A stretch of DNA of 64,000 bases. Source: Pontibacter beigongshangensis (GTDB taxonomy: Bacteria; Bacteroidota; Bacteroidia; Cytophagales; Hymenobacteraceae). The notes beneath the pieces were generated by a model. That model had not been told where the DNA came from. It made no database searches and was given only the letters and a program-made list of their open reading frames with translations. Positions 16,634 to 24,844 of this stretch are shown here, one piece after another (the first letter of the stretch is position 1; each line of letters starts with the position of its first letter). The position numbers and the translations under genes were made by a program. Location of the stretch: the NCBI RefSeq assembly GCF_014332515.1, contig NZ_VFSD01000030.1, positions 1 to 64,000 on the forward strand. Reading direction: 5' to 3'.

Positions 16634-17201
16634 AGCTGCCCAGCCTTTTCTGCATCATGCCATTTATCAGGCCGAACAGATGCTTGGGTGTAAAGGTGCG
16701 CCAGGGCACTTCTTCCAAAATTCCGCCGGAGTTTATATAGTAGTCGATGCTGTAGTTGCGCATCTCCGCCAGCACAAAGTCCCGGAAGCAGACGGCCGCA
16801 ATCCAGCCATCTTCCACATCCTCGAACCACTCCTCATAGTAGGCATCGTCCGATCCGTGAAAATTAAACACGTTCTCGCCTATGAGGATAAAGTGCCTGA
16901 TGCCTTCCTGCACCATCGGGTCGATGATGTTGCGCTTCAGCTTCATGATGTCGTTGTTGAGCGTGTCGTTCCACTCTCCCATAAACTCTATCACTGCGTA
17001 GCCGAGGTCATAGTCGGCGTATAGAATTTTTATGAAAAGTGTTTCGGAGTCGATGTCGTCCCATTGCGGGTGTATGTAGTAGCCATAAATGGTATGCGTA
17101 AAGTCGGTAAGGCTGTTTTCTGCGCCGTATAGAGGCGATCGCGGGTCTTCGTTGGCAGCGTATAGCTCCAGCCAGTTATAAAAAGGCTCAATGGTATGCA
17201 T
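16632..17201 (-). CDS. Uncharacterised 189-residue cytosolic protein
   Basis: The protein has no signal peptide or membrane helix. It is acidic and rich in aromatic residues (HTIYGYYIHPQWDDIDSETLF, FHGSDDAYYEEWFEDVEDGW). I recognise it only as a conserved hypothetical type; no catalytic motif could be seen. It is convergent with the small lipoprotein gene and shares its terminator. The coding frame is complete with an ATG start at 17201. Confidence 0.65.
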   Translation of the reverse strand: MHTIEPFYNWLELYAANEDPRSPLYGAENSLTDFTHTIYGYYIHPQWDDIDSETLFIKILYADYDLGYAVIEFMGEWNDTLNNDIMKLKRNIIDPMVQEGIRHFILIGENVFNFHGSDDAYYEEWFEDVEDGWIAAVCFRDFVLAEMRNYSIDYYINSGGILEEVPWRTFTPKHLFGLINGMMQKRLGS

Positions 17202-17478
17202 AAAAAGTTGTCTTAAGAAAATTGCTTCAACAAAGGCAGCTATTTTTTTTATTTACTGCAACAGGGCCTGCAAAGTTGAAGTAATTTGCTTCAGGAACAA
17301 TAACTACTCCCAAACCAACAGGGGGGGCAGACCAGTACAATGCCCTGAGCCGGATAAACTTTTTTGGCGGGCTTAGGCACGTGTTGGTTTTATGGAGGCT
17401 ATAATTGTGCTATATTGTAGAGGCCCTTTTAGGCGTTCTGTCTTTAGCAGGACGGGATTTTTTACAACCGATTATTTT

Positions 17479-18549
17479 ATGCGACATGTTTTTTGCAAGG
17501 GGCTGTTTAAGTGGCCGCTCCTGCTGCTTCTCTGTTTCAGTTATACGTATGCCCTTGCTTCTCCCGACTATATAGCGGTCTATCACCCGGCCATAAACCA
17601 GGCCGAGCTGTCGCTGGCGCAAAAAGATTACGAAGGCGCCCTCAGCTTTTATCAGGAGGCTTTTGCAGCTGTGCCCGCTCCCTTTGCCAAAGATTATTTT
17701 AACGCAGCCGTGTGCGCCACCCATACCGGCGAAGAAAAGCTGATTTATAAGTACCTGGAGAAACTGGCGCTAAAGGGCGCAGACCTGGAGTACCTGAAGC
17801 GGCAAAAGGGTTTCAAGCCATTGCAGGAATCGAAAAAGTGGCGAAAGTTTGAACGGAAATACCCGAAGCACCAGAAAAAATACAGGGAGCGGGTAAACCT
17901 GGACCTGCGCGCCGACCTCGACGAGCTGTATGCCCGTGACCAGTACTTCAGGCAGGCCAAAGGCGGCTTGCGCGTGCATGCCGATACTTTGCGCAAGATA
18001 GAAGCAGCCAACGTAACCATCCTGCTCAATGCTATTGCGCAATACGGTTACCCTGGCGAGGACCTGATAGGAGTGGGCGACACCATAGAGTGGCTGCCCC
18101 GGTTTGCCATTGTAATAGAGCGGCAGACACGGTACATGAGGGGGTACGATTTTACCGAAATTTTACAGGAGGCGGTGCGGCAGGGGCGGCTTGCCCCACA
18201 TGCCGCCGCCTACCTGATGGAGAAGCAGGGCTTTAGCGAATACAAAACCCGGGCCCTTGTAAAAGTAACCTGCGGGAAACCCAAGGAGTGCGAAGACGAT
18301 AAAAAGCTCCCGGACCTGAGCAAGTTCATGAAAGAGGACCTGAGTGAGGCGCAGGAGCAAAAAATAAACGAGCAGCGGCTCTCGCTGGGCCTTGAGCGCC
18401 TCTCTGAGTACCGGGATAAAGTACTCTTTAGTTTAAGGCAGCAAGAGTTTAAGCTGAACTATCCGGGTGCCATCGCCTATTACATTGCTCCCAGCAAAGA
18501 AGCCGCCATTGTGCTGACGGAGCGGCTGGTAACAGTAGAAGACGATTAA
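17479..18549 (+). CDS. Secreted TPR-like protein, function unknown
   Basis: The 356-residue protein starts MRHVFCKGLFKWPLLLLLCF, a signal peptide probably cut after ALA. A TPR-like segment follows (about residues 35-75: INQAELSLAQKDYEGALSFYQEAFA), then a charged region rich in Lys and Arg and a conserved-looking domain around YGYPGEDLIGVGDTIEWLPRFAIVIE. The ATG at 17479 was chosen because the signal peptide begins there; the frame is open for 29 more codons upstream. Related proteins in Bacteroidota are annotated only as hypothetical. Its periplasmic location is predicted; its role is unknown. Confidence 0.7.
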   Translation: MRHVFCKGLFKWPLLLLLCFSYTYALASPDYIAVYHPAINQAELSLAQKDYEGALSFYQEAFAAVPAPFAKDYFNAAVCATHTGEEKLIYKYLEKLALKGADLEYLKRQKGFKPLQESKKWRKFERKYPKHQKKYRERVNLDLRADLDELYARDQYFRQAKGGLRVHADTLRKIEAANVTILLNAIAQYGYPGEDLIGVGDTIEWLPRFAIVIERQTRYMRGYDFTEILQEAVRQGRLAPHAAAYLMEKQGFSEYKTRALVKVTCGKPKECEDDKKLPDLSKFMKEDLSEAQEQKINEQRLSLGLERLSEYRDKVLFSLRQQEFKLNYPGAIAYYIAPSKEAAIVLTERLVTVEDD

Positions 18550-18571
18550 GAGTTAAGAGTTTTTGGAGGAG

Positions 18572-18615
18572 TAATTATTCTAATGAAATGGGCCCTCCGG
18601 AGCTTTTGCTGCCGG
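18572..18615 (+). repeat. Repeat A copy 8
   Basis: A complete copy: AATTATTCTAATG, short A-run, GGCCCTCCGGAGC and a TTTTGCTGCC tail. Confidence 0.8.
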
Positions 18616-18687
18616 TGGTTAAAACGACATAAGGCGCAGGACACTGGACTTTTACTTTTTGGCTCTTCGCCAGGCATAGCCCTTGCT

Positions 18688-18710
18688 GGGCGTAGTTTCC
18701 GACTTCGCCC
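18688..18710. repeat. Hairpin repeat B copy
   Basis: GGGCGTAGT, loop TTCCG, ACTTCGCCC: a 9-bp stem with one mismatch. Close relatives lie at 31492-31514, 37001-37023 and 37164-37186. Confidence 0.7.
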
Positions 18711-18735
18711 AACATCTGGTTTTTTTTACTAATAA

Positions 18736-18829
18736 CACTGGCCATTCATCTTCAAATCTTCAAGTCTCCAAATTCCCGAATCTCCAGATTTTCAAATTGA
18801 ACAATCAGCACATGAATCCATTAGCACAT
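18736..18829 (+). repeat. A+T-rich intergenic repeat C copy
   Basis: CACTGGCCATTCATCTTCAA followed by CAAATCTTCAAG-type runs and ending in ATTAGCACATTAA. Similar blocks occur at 21192-21281, 37206-37297, 53511-53580 and 59368-59420. Confidence 0.6.
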
Positions 18830-18866
18830 TAATTCGCTCTCCGGAGCATGCTCACCTGCTGATGCT
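18830..18866 (+). repeat. Repeat A copy 9 (degenerate)
   Basis: ATTAATTCGCTCTCCGGAGC keeps the palindromic core and the CTGCTGATGC tail but has lost the A-run. Confidence 0.5.
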
Positions 18867-18885
18867 TCTCCACTCAATCATTCAT

Positions 18886-19695
18886 TCAAAATTCTTTACG
18901 ATACGCTTCTATGGCGGCACGTACGTTGCCGTGCTTTTGGAGCAGGGCAGCTGCCTCCGGCTCCTGAATCTGTAGTTCTTCCATGAGCATGCGGGTGCCG
19001 CGGTCCACGAGCTTGAGGTTCGAGAGCTGCATGTCTACCATCTTGTTTCCTTTCACGCGGCCCAGGCGAATCATGGTGGCGGTGGTGAGCATGTTGAGTG
19101 CCAGCTTTTGCGCAGTGCCGGCCTTCATGCGGGTGCTGCCGGTCACGAACTCCGGCCCGGTAATGACCTCTACTGGGAACTCGGCTGCCTGTGCCACAGC
19201 ACTGCCTGCGTTACACACAATGCAGCCGGTGCTGATGCCGGCGCTGCGGCAGGCTTGCAGGCCTCCGATAACGTAAGGAGTGCGGCCAGATGCGGCAATG
19301 CCAACTACTATGTCTTTATCGGTGATCTGGTGCGCCTGCAGGTCCTTCCAGGCTTGCTGCTCATCGTCTTCGGCAAACTCCACTGCTTTCCGGATGGCAC
19401 CGTCGCCACCTGCTATCAGCCCGATGACCATGCCATGCGGAACACCATACGTAGGCGGACACTCCGAGGCATCCACAATGCCGAGCCTGCCGCTGGTGCC
19501 GGCGCCAATGTAAAAAAGGCGGCCTCCCTGGCTGAGCTTCTGCACCGTAACCTCCACCAACTGCTCCAACTGCGGAATAGCTTTCTCCACGGCCAGCGGA
19601 ACGGTTTTGTCTTCCTGGTTAATAGCCACCAGCAGTTCCTGAACCGATTTCTGCTCCAGGTTATTGTAATGCGACGCCGATTCTGTAGTAGACAC
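18886..19695 (-). CDS. murQ: N-acetylmuramic acid 6-phosphate etherase
   Basis: The 269-residue SIS-domain protein cleaves the D-lactyl ether of MurNAc-6-phosphate to give GlcNAc-6-phosphate and D-lactate in peptidoglycan recycling. It shows GRLFYIGAGTSGRLGIVDASECPPTYG (about residues 59-85), the catalytic glutamate in ASECPPT, IVVGIAASGRTPYVIGGL, and the C-terminal GSTRMKAGTAQKL signature. Length is usual for the Bacteroidota form, which lacks a longer C-terminal extension. It lies 141 nt behind a sugar kinase of the BadF/BadG family on the same strand, which fits a short recycling operon: phosphorylation followed by lactate removal. Confidence 0.95.
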   Translation of the reverse strand: MSTTESASHYNNLEQKSVQELLVAINQEDKTVPLAVEKAIPQLEQLVEVTVQKLSQGGRLFYIGAGTSGRLGIVDASECPPTYGVPHGMVIGLIAGGDGAIRKAVEFAEDDEQQAWKDLQAHQITDKDIVVGIAASGRTPYVIGGLQACRSAGISTGCIVCNAGSAVAQAAEFPVEVITGPEFVTGSTRMKAGTAQKLALNMLTTATMIRLGRVKGNKMVDMQLSNLKLVDRGTRMLMEELQIQEPEAAALLQKHGNVRAAIEAYRKEF

Positions 19696-19836
19696 TTTAG
19701 GAGTTAGAAAGTTAGCAAGTTAAAAGATTGGAAAGGGGTAGGGTATGGGGGAGCAGAAGGAAAATGAGTGAAGGAGGGAGATCAGAGAAGTTGACTTATG
19801 CTTCTGAAATAATCTCACTCATCCACTCATTCCAAA

Positions 19837-20697
19837 CTATTGCTGCCCCTTCTCCAACAGCTCCTGGTGGTAACGGACCATGCCTTCGCTGGGGCTCTGG
19901 AGAATGATGCCGATGTGAGCCCCGAATTTATTGGCCACCTGGTGTAGGGTGTCAGAGAAATAATAGGCAATGGAGCCCACAAAGTTAATAGGGAGTTCGT
20001 CAAAGCCTTTGTACTTGCACACGTGGCGCTCAAAAAACTCGTTGAAGTTTTCGTAGATCATGGCATGGATCACCGGGTGCTTCCGCTTTTCGCCTATAAA
20101 CTTGGCGAAAGTAGCCAGGTAGGTGCTAGGCATGTCGGTGTAGTAAACGGAATCCAGGATACCGTCTTTGGTCAGGTTATAGGTCTTTTTAAGCGATTCT
20201 GCCAGGTCGTCGGGGAGTTCGCGGTACAGGTAGGCCCGGATCAGCAGCTTGCCCAGGTAAGCCCCGCTGCCCTCGTCTCCCATCAGGAAGCCCAGCGATG
20301 GCACATTGTCGATGATTTTTTTGCCGTCGTAGAGGCAGGAGTTGGAGCCGGTGCCCAGTATGCAGGCAATGCCAGGCTGGTGCCCGCAAAGAGATCTGGC
20401 GGCTCCCAGCAGGTCGTGGTCTACATGTATATCGGTGGTGGCGAAAGCGCGGCGAAGCGCATCCTCTACCCGTTTGTTCCGCTCCGGCGAACTGCATCCG
20501 GCGCCGTAGTAATAAACAGAAACAGGGTCCTTTTGCTGCAACTTCGGAAGAAGTTCCTGCTCCAGTATGGCATATACCTCATCGGAGTCGAGGTACTGCG
20601 GGTTAATGCCTGCTGTAAATACCTGCTGATGGGAACCGGCGGCATCCATTAAGCGCCAGTCTGTTTTTGTTGAACCGCTATCTGCTAGTAAGATCAT
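19837..20697 (-). CDS. N-acetylglucosamine/MurNAc-type kinase (BadF/BadG family)
   Basis: The 286-residue protein belongs to the ASKHA sugar-kinase fold: N-terminal phosphate-1 motif LLADSGSTKTDWRL, the GAGCSSPER segment, DHDLLGAARSLCGHQPGIACILGTGSNS and the LGDEGSGAYLG-like loop (FLMGDEGSGAYLGK). Such enzymes phosphorylate GlcNAc or MurNAc at O6. Lying directly before murQ it probably feeds amino-sugar phosphate into peptidoglycan recycling. The start was placed at the ATG at 20697 because the phosphate-1 motif must lie a few residues in; ten further codons upstream are open but do not look conserved. Exact substrate is inferred from context. Confidence 0.85.
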   Translation of the reverse strand: MILLADSGSTKTDWRLMDAAGSHQQVFTAGINPQYLDSDEVYAILEQELLPKLQQKDPVSVYYYGAGCSSPERNKRVEDALRRAFATTDIHVDHDLLGAARSLCGHQPGIACILGTGSNSCLYDGKKIIDNVPSLGFLMGDEGSGAYLGKLLIRAYLYRELPDDLAESLKKTYNLTKDGILDSVYYTDMPSTYLATFAKFIGEKRKHPVIHAMIYENFNEFFERHVCKYKGFDELPINFVGSIAYYFSDTLHQVANKFGAHIGIILQSPSEGMVRYHQELLEKGQQ

Positions 20698-20758
20698 GGT
20701 GTTATCGGTAATTAAGTGTGCAAGCAAAAAAGCTGCTGCCTTTCTGCGGTTTATCTGT

Positions 20759-21037
20759 TTAGTATCCGGAATTCTTTACAGTGCCAATAACTGTAAACTT
20801 ATCAAAAACAAATTCGGTGTGGGGGGCGTCTTTCAGCTCCTCTGTCAGGTCCTGCCCGGCCCAATGCTCATAGTGGTTGCCCGTGTGCCACAACCGCGAT
20901 TTTTTAACATCATAGATCAGGCCTTTGTAGGCAACCCACACCTCATCCCGATCCTGCCCATTTCGGGAGGCGAGCTGTTGCAGCGTGTATTCAGGCAGTG
21001 CCTTAGGATGATTCGCCTCGGTATTAGTGTCAGGCAT
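20759..21037 (-). CDS. Cytochrome b5-like heme/steroid-binding domain protein
   Basis: The 92-residue soluble protein is a stand-alone cytochrome b5-like domain: YTLQQLASRNG..DEVWVAYKGLIYDVKKSRLW, then NHYEHWAGQDLTEELKDAPH. The spacing of the histidines (HTGNHYEHWAG and APH) resembles the bacterial small b5-like family rather than the classical HPGG type, so heme binding is probable but not proven. It is the first gene in a minus-strand row with the sugar kinase (61-nt gap) and murQ; a functional link to recycling is not evident. A TATGTTTG -7 element lies about 34 nt upstream at 21071-21078. The ATG at 21037 was chosen as the start of the domain. Confidence 0.78.
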   Translation of the reverse strand: MPDTNTEANHPKALPEYTLQQLASRNGQDRDEVWVAYKGLIYDVKKSRLWHTGNHYEHWAGQDLTEELKDAPHTEFVFDKFTVIGTVKNSGY

Positions 21038-21070
21038 TAAGTTTAAGTATAAACAAGTTAAAGGGATATT

Positions 21071-21078
21071 CAAACATA
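21071..21078 (-). promoter_or_regulatory. -7 element for the cytochrome b5-kinase-murQ row
   Basis: TATGTTTG on the minus strand matches TAnnTTTG. An imperfect -33-like CAAT (plus strand) lies 21 nt further out. Confidence 0.45.
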
Positions 21079-21191
21079 GTTCTAAAAAAATGTCCGCTAC
21101 AATTGTGTAAAGACGCAGGGCCCTTAACTAGGTAAGAGTTTTAAGTTGAACGTTCCTCAACACTTGCTATGGTCATCATTTTCGATTTTTG

Positions 21192-21281
21192 CACTTCATC
21201 TTCAAACTCCCAAATCTCCCCATCCCCAAATCTTCAGATTAAAAAATTAGCACATCAGCACATCAATCTATTAGCACATTA
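21192..21281 (+). repeat. A+T-rich intergenic repeat C copy
   Basis: GCACTTCATCTTCAAACTCC and CAAATCTTCAGATT are followed by three GCACAT units. It ends just before the stop of the ureohydrolase-like gene. No repeat A core is beside it here. Confidence 0.6.
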
Positions 21282-21286
21282 AATAA

Positions 21287-22447
21287 TCAGCCGATCCGGG
21301 CCTGTGTTACTACCCAGCGGTTGGGCACTTCTCCTTTGATGGCCTGCAGGTAGTCTTCGTAACTGCAGGGCACAATGCGGGAGCCTTTTTCTGCCGAGAG
21401 CGCCTCTACTTCGAGCCACCATTTCTCCCCGTTCTTGCTTTTGTAGAAGATCATCTTGTCGGGGTTGTCATGAAAGCCAACGGCGTATTTGGTGAACTTG
21501 TTGCTGGTAAACTGCAGTTCGTTCTTGCGGTGGTAGTAACCTTCTATAAAGTACCAGATCATGGTGGCCAGTGTCATGGCCGTAAGCTCCCGCTCATCCA
21601 GCTCCGGCTGATACTCATAAAAGCCGATGGAAGTAAGGCTGTCGTTCAGGCCGGCGTACCAGCATATCTGGCAGGCCTCCTCGCCGGTTAAGCCAAACGG
21701 GTTGGCCGGTTCGTAGCCCGGCGCATCCTGGTGCCGGACGGCCGAAACATCGAACGTAAGCAGATCGGCGCCCCTTACGATCGGCTCCATCTCCTGGAGG
21801 CTTTTATGCACCTCGCCAACACGATATGCCTCAAAATGGAGCTTTTCCAGGGTGGCCATCACCTCCGGCTCCACCAGGTACGATTGGTAACCCACCTGTC
21901 CGAAACTGAAGAGGAAGTTGGGCTCGTGCATGAGAATCTGGCGGAGCTGTTTTCTGTTTTCCGGTTCATCTGGTTCCTCCAGCATGTCTATGCGGCTATC
22001 TACGGTTACCATGTTTACAGCACGCTCCAGGTGCTCGTAGCCCAGGTACTGGCCGTACTCCAGGTCGTGGGAGCCGCCGATAATAATCGGAATGGTGTTG
22101 TGCGAAACCAGCAGCTCCACAATTTCCTTCAGGCGCAGGTACGTATCGTCGAGGGTGATGCCGGGGCGCAGATTGCCCAGGTCCACTATTTTGCAGCGAC
22201 CGGCTCCTTTGGTGAGGCTATACAGTTTTTTGCGAACAGCGCGGGCCGGAGGGTCGGTCGTTTGGGCGGCCGGGTCTGTTTTGTCGCGGCCACGGGTTTC
22301 GTGCACGCCAAGGATGGCGATGTCGGCAGCGCGCCAGTCGGGGAAGCCGCTCACAAACCGGCTGATGTAGGCGCCCAGCGTGCGCGGCTTGCTGAACATG
22401 GCGAACAAATCCTCGTTCAGAGGCTCAAAGAAAATGGAAAGATTCAT
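21287..22447 (-). CDS. Ureohydrolase-like (arginase/agmatinase/formimidoylglutamase) protein with degenerate metal site
   Basis: The 386-residue protein has the arginase fold signatures: IPIIIGGSHDLEYGQY (metal-binding histidine, about residue 127), TVDSRIDM (about 150-155) and LLTFDVSAVRHQDAPG (about 230-246). Compared with the family patterns GGxH, DAHxD and SxDxDxxDP, the second-motif histidine is arginine and the second aspartate of the third motif is serine, so two of six manganese ligands are missing. Such proteins are usually labelled formimidoylglutamase in Bacteroidota, but hydrolase activity is doubtful. It may bind a ligand or partner instead. Start at the ATG at 22447; a TAATTTTG -7 element lies upstream at 22468-22475. 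No histidine- or arginine-degradation genes are near. Confidence 0.82.
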   Translation of the reverse strand: MNLSIFFEPLNEDLFAMFSKPRTLGAYISRFVSGFPDWRAADIAILGVHETRGRDKTDPAAQTTDPPARAVRKKLYSLTKGAGRCKIVDLGNLRPGITLDDTYLRLKEIVELLVSHNTIPIIIGGSHDLEYGQYLGYEHLERAVNMVTVDSRIDMLEEPDEPENRKQLRQILMHEPNFLFSFGQVGYQSYLVEPEVMATLEKLHFEAYRVGEVHKSLQEMEPIVRGADLLTFDVSAVRHQDAPGYEPANPFGLTGEEACQICWYAGLNDSLTSIGFYEYQPELDERELTAMTLATMIWYFIEGYYHRKNELQFTSNKFTKYAVGFHDNPDKMIFYKSKNGEKWWLEVEALSAEKGSRIVPCSYEDYLQAIKGEVPNRWVVTQARIG

Positions 22448-22467
22448 ACAATTGTATCCGAAAGCCT

Positions 22468-22475
22468 CAAAATTA
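22468..22475 (-). promoter_or_regulatory. -7 element for the ureohydrolase-like gene
   Basis: TAATTTTG on the minus strand, 21 nt before the ATG at 22447. It also supports that start over the upstream one at 22519. Confidence 0.45.
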
Positions 22476-22653
22476 GTAAAAGTATATAACTCCGGCTCTA
22501 TCCGGTTGATTCGAATCATCTACCGAAGGCTAAATTTTATGGAGATAAGCCATAAGCCGGAAAAAAACTGCTTACTTCGTGTGGCATATATTAATAATTT
22601 TAACTAACATGCGTAAGTAGCAAGCTATTGTTTAAGACCAGAATTCTTACCAT

Positions 22654-24462
22654 ATGATAACCACGCAAACGCCCACAAACCAGAAAGCTATGACGGTTAC
22701 CCGCACGTTTGACCTCTTAAGCCATCAGCTCCGAAAATACCCACAGCCCGACTGCCTGGCTGCAAAAGTGGACAATAATTGGCAAAAATACAGCACGCAG
22801 GATGTGCAGGATAAAATAAACCAGGTTAGCCTGGGGCTCCGCAAATTAGGCATCGGCAAAGACGACAAAGTTGCCATTATCTCTTTTAACAGGCCGGAGT
22901 GGGTGCTGGTAGACTTTGGTATTCAACAGCTGGGCGCTATCAGTGTGCCCATGTACCCGACCATCACGATAGAGGATTACCGGTTTATTTTTAACGATGC
23001 GGGCGTCAGCATTGTGTTTGTGGCCGATAGCTCGCTGTATAACAAAGTGTCGGCGGCAACAGAGGGCATGAGCAGCATTCAGGGCATCTACACCTTCGAC
23101 GAGGTGTCGGGAGCCAACCACTGGAGCGAAGTGACCAGGTTGGGTGAGCAGGAAGACCCCGAGGAACTGGAGCCGCTTAAAGCAGCCGTTGCACCAGACG
23201 ATATCCTGACCATTATCTACACCTCAGGCACGACAGGCAACCCCAAGGGCGTTATGCTGACGCACAACAACCTGGTGAGCAATGTGATGGGAGTGGTGCC
23301 ATTCTTACCTGTAGACCACAGGCACCGTGCGCTGAGTTTTCTGCCGCTCAGCCACGTGTTTGAGCGCATGCTGCTCTACCTGTATGTAAATGCCGGCGTT
23401 TCTATCTACTATGCCGAAAGCATCGAGAAGGTGGGCGATAACCTGAAAGAAGTGAAGCCGCATGTGTTCTCTACCGTGCCGCGCCTGCTCGAGAAGGTGT
23501 ACGACAAGATCGTGGCCAAAGGAATGGAACTGAGCGGCATTAAGCGCAGGCTCTTTTTCTGGGCACTGGAGCTGGGGCTTAAATACGACACCCAGAAAGA
23601 CCAGGGCTGGTGGTACAACAAGCAGCTGGAGCTGGCCAACAAACTTATTTTCAGCAAGTGGCGCGAAGCCCTGGGTGGTAATATCATTGCCGTAGTATCG
23701 GGTGGTGCTGCCCTGCAGGAGCGGCTGGCACGGGTGTTCTGGTCGGCGCAGATCCGGGTAATGGAAGGCTATGGGCTAACAGAAACATCACCTGTGATAA
23801 CCGTGAACCGCTGGGAGCCCGAAAATAACATGATAGGCACGGTGGGGCCCGCCATAAATGGGGTTGAGGTGATGATAGATCCGACAGATGGCGAGATCCT
23901 GACGCGCGGCCCGCACATCATGAAGGGCTACTACAAACAGCCTGAGCTTACCAATGAGGTGATAGACCAGAATGGCTGGCTGCACACCGGCGACATTGGC
24001 GAGATGATAGACGGCAAGTACCTGAAAATAACAGACCGCAAAAAAGAGATGCTCAAAACCTCGGGCGGCAAGTATATAGCTCCGCAAATGATCGAGAACA
24101 AGCTGAAAGAGTCGGTCGTGATTGAGCAGGCCATGGTGGTGGGCGACGGGCAGAAATATGCCGCCGCGCTCATCGTGCCCTCTTTCTTAGGCCTTCAGGA
24201 TTACTGCCAGTTTAAGGACATTCCCTACACTTCCGACGAAGAGATGATCACAAAACCGGAAATACTCGACAAGTTCCAGCGTGAAATCGATAAGGCAAAT
24301 GAGCAGCTGGCCCAGTTCGAGACCATTAAAAGATTTAAGCTGCTCTCTATGCCCTGGACGATAGAGAGTGGTGAGCTTACCCCCAAGTTGAGTGTGAAGC
24401 GGCGCGTTATCACCACCAATTACGCCGACCAGATCAACAGCCTGTATGAGGGAAGCCGGTAG
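22654..24462 (+). CDS. fadD: Long-chain acyl-CoA synthetase (AMP-forming)
   Basis: The 602-residue ANL-superfamily enzyme activates fatty acids to acyl-CoA with ATP. It shows the P-loop-like signature IIYTSGTTGNPKGVMLTHNN (about residues 188-207), the A5 motif GYGLTETSPVIT, the A7/A8 stretch GWLHTGDIGEMIDGKYLKITDRKKEM and the A8 glycine hinge. Length and order fit the FadD/FACS type found in Cytophagales. It precedes a MarR regulator and the fadN-fadA-fadE set on the same strand, so it most likely supplies substrates for that beta-oxidation pathway. It is separated from the set by about 380 nt with repeats and a terminator, so it is probably transcribed on its own. Confidence 0.92.
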   Translation: MITTQTPTNQKAMTVTRTFDLLSHQLRKYPQPDCLAAKVDNNWQKYSTQDVQDKINQVSLGLRKLGIGKDDKVAIISFNRPEWVLVDFGIQQLGAISVPMYPTITIEDYRFIFNDAGVSIVFVADSSLYNKVSAATEGMSSIQGIYTFDEVSGANHWSEVTRLGEQEDPEELEPLKAAVAPDDILTIIYTSGTTGNPKGVMLTHNNLVSNVMGVVPFLPVDHRHRALSFLPLSHVFERMLLYLYVNAGVSIYYAESIEKVGDNLKEVKPHVFSTVPRLLEKVYDKIVAKGMELSGIKRRLFFWALELGLKYDTQKDQGWWYNKQLELANKLIFSKWREALGGNIIAVVSGGAALQERLARVFWSAQIRVMEGYGLTETSPVITVNRWEPENNMIGTVGPAINGVEVMIDPTDGEILTRGPHIMKGYYKQPELTNEVIDQNGWLHTGDIGEMIDGKYLKITDRKKEMLKTSGGKYIAPQMIENKLKESVVIEQAMVVGDGQKYAAALIVPSFLGLQDYCQFKDIPYTSDEEMITKPEILDKFQREIDKANEQLAQFETIKRFKLLSMPWTIESGELTPKLSVKRRVITTNYADQINSLYEGSR

Positions 24463-24483
24463 GGCAGCTACCAGGCTGTGATC

Positions 24484-24520
24484 AAATTATTTGAATGGAT
24501 TTGGCCCTCCGGAGGCGAAA
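24484..24520 (+). repeat. Repeat A copy 10
   Basis: AAATTATTTGAATG, then GGCCCTCCGGAGGC. The CTG tail is replaced by unrelated sequence. Confidence 0.7.
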
Positions 24521-24610
24521 ACAGACATAGCACTTTTCGAAAGTTAAGGGTTAAATTATGTTTTCCGGTTCATCCTCAAATTCCACAGTCAACCATTTTT
24601 TAACAACCAG

Positions 24611-24646
24611 CAATTATTTGAATGAAAACGGCCTTCCGGAGGCATG
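24611..24646 (+). repeat. Repeat A copy 11
   Basis: CAATTATTTGAATG, A-run, GGCCTTCCGGAGGC. It lies directly before the fadD-side terminator, which replaces the usual CTG tail. Confidence 0.7.
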
Positions 24647-24655
24647 TGGATCACA

Positions 24656-24696
24656 AAAAGCAGGAGCCTCGCCCATACAGCGGGGCTCCTGCTTTT
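24656..24696. terminator. Hairpin terminator
   Basis: AAAAGCAGGAGCC pairs with GGCTCCTGCTTTT over 13 bp. The site may end the fadD transcript, about 200 nt downstream of the fadD stop. Confidence 0.7.
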
Positions 24697-24794
24697 GTAA
24701 GCTTCTTTACTTTTTTGCAGAAAGCAAATTTCTGCCACGCTGCCCCGTGTGCCCGCCACCAAGCTGGCGGCGGAGAATATTTCGCTAAAAATAG

Positions 24795-24825
24795 TATGCA
24801 AGCATAACATTTATTTTTATATTTG
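24795..24825 (+). promoter_or_regulatory. Promoter candidate for the MarR gene
   Basis: TATG (24795-24798) and TATATTTG (24818-24825) are 19 nt apart, matching TTTG/TAnnTTTG with one mismatch. The ATG at 24845 lies 20 nt downstream. Confidence 0.55.
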
Positions 24826-24844
24826 GTATAACCACAGTAAGACT

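Larger units (their letters stand above)
18550..18885. other. Composite repeat island
   Basis: This 336-bp spacer between a plus-strand and a minus-strand gene end holds, in order, repeat A copy 8, a GGGCGTAGT-type hairpin, the A+T-rich repeat block and a degenerate repeat A copy 9. No coding potential was seen. Confidence 0.65.
24463..24844. other. Spacer with repeats, terminator and MarR-gene promoter
   Basis: The spacer holds repeat A copies 10 and 11, the hairpin at 24656-24696 and the promoter at 24795-24825. Short overlapping open frames here have no credible features. Confidence 0.5.
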
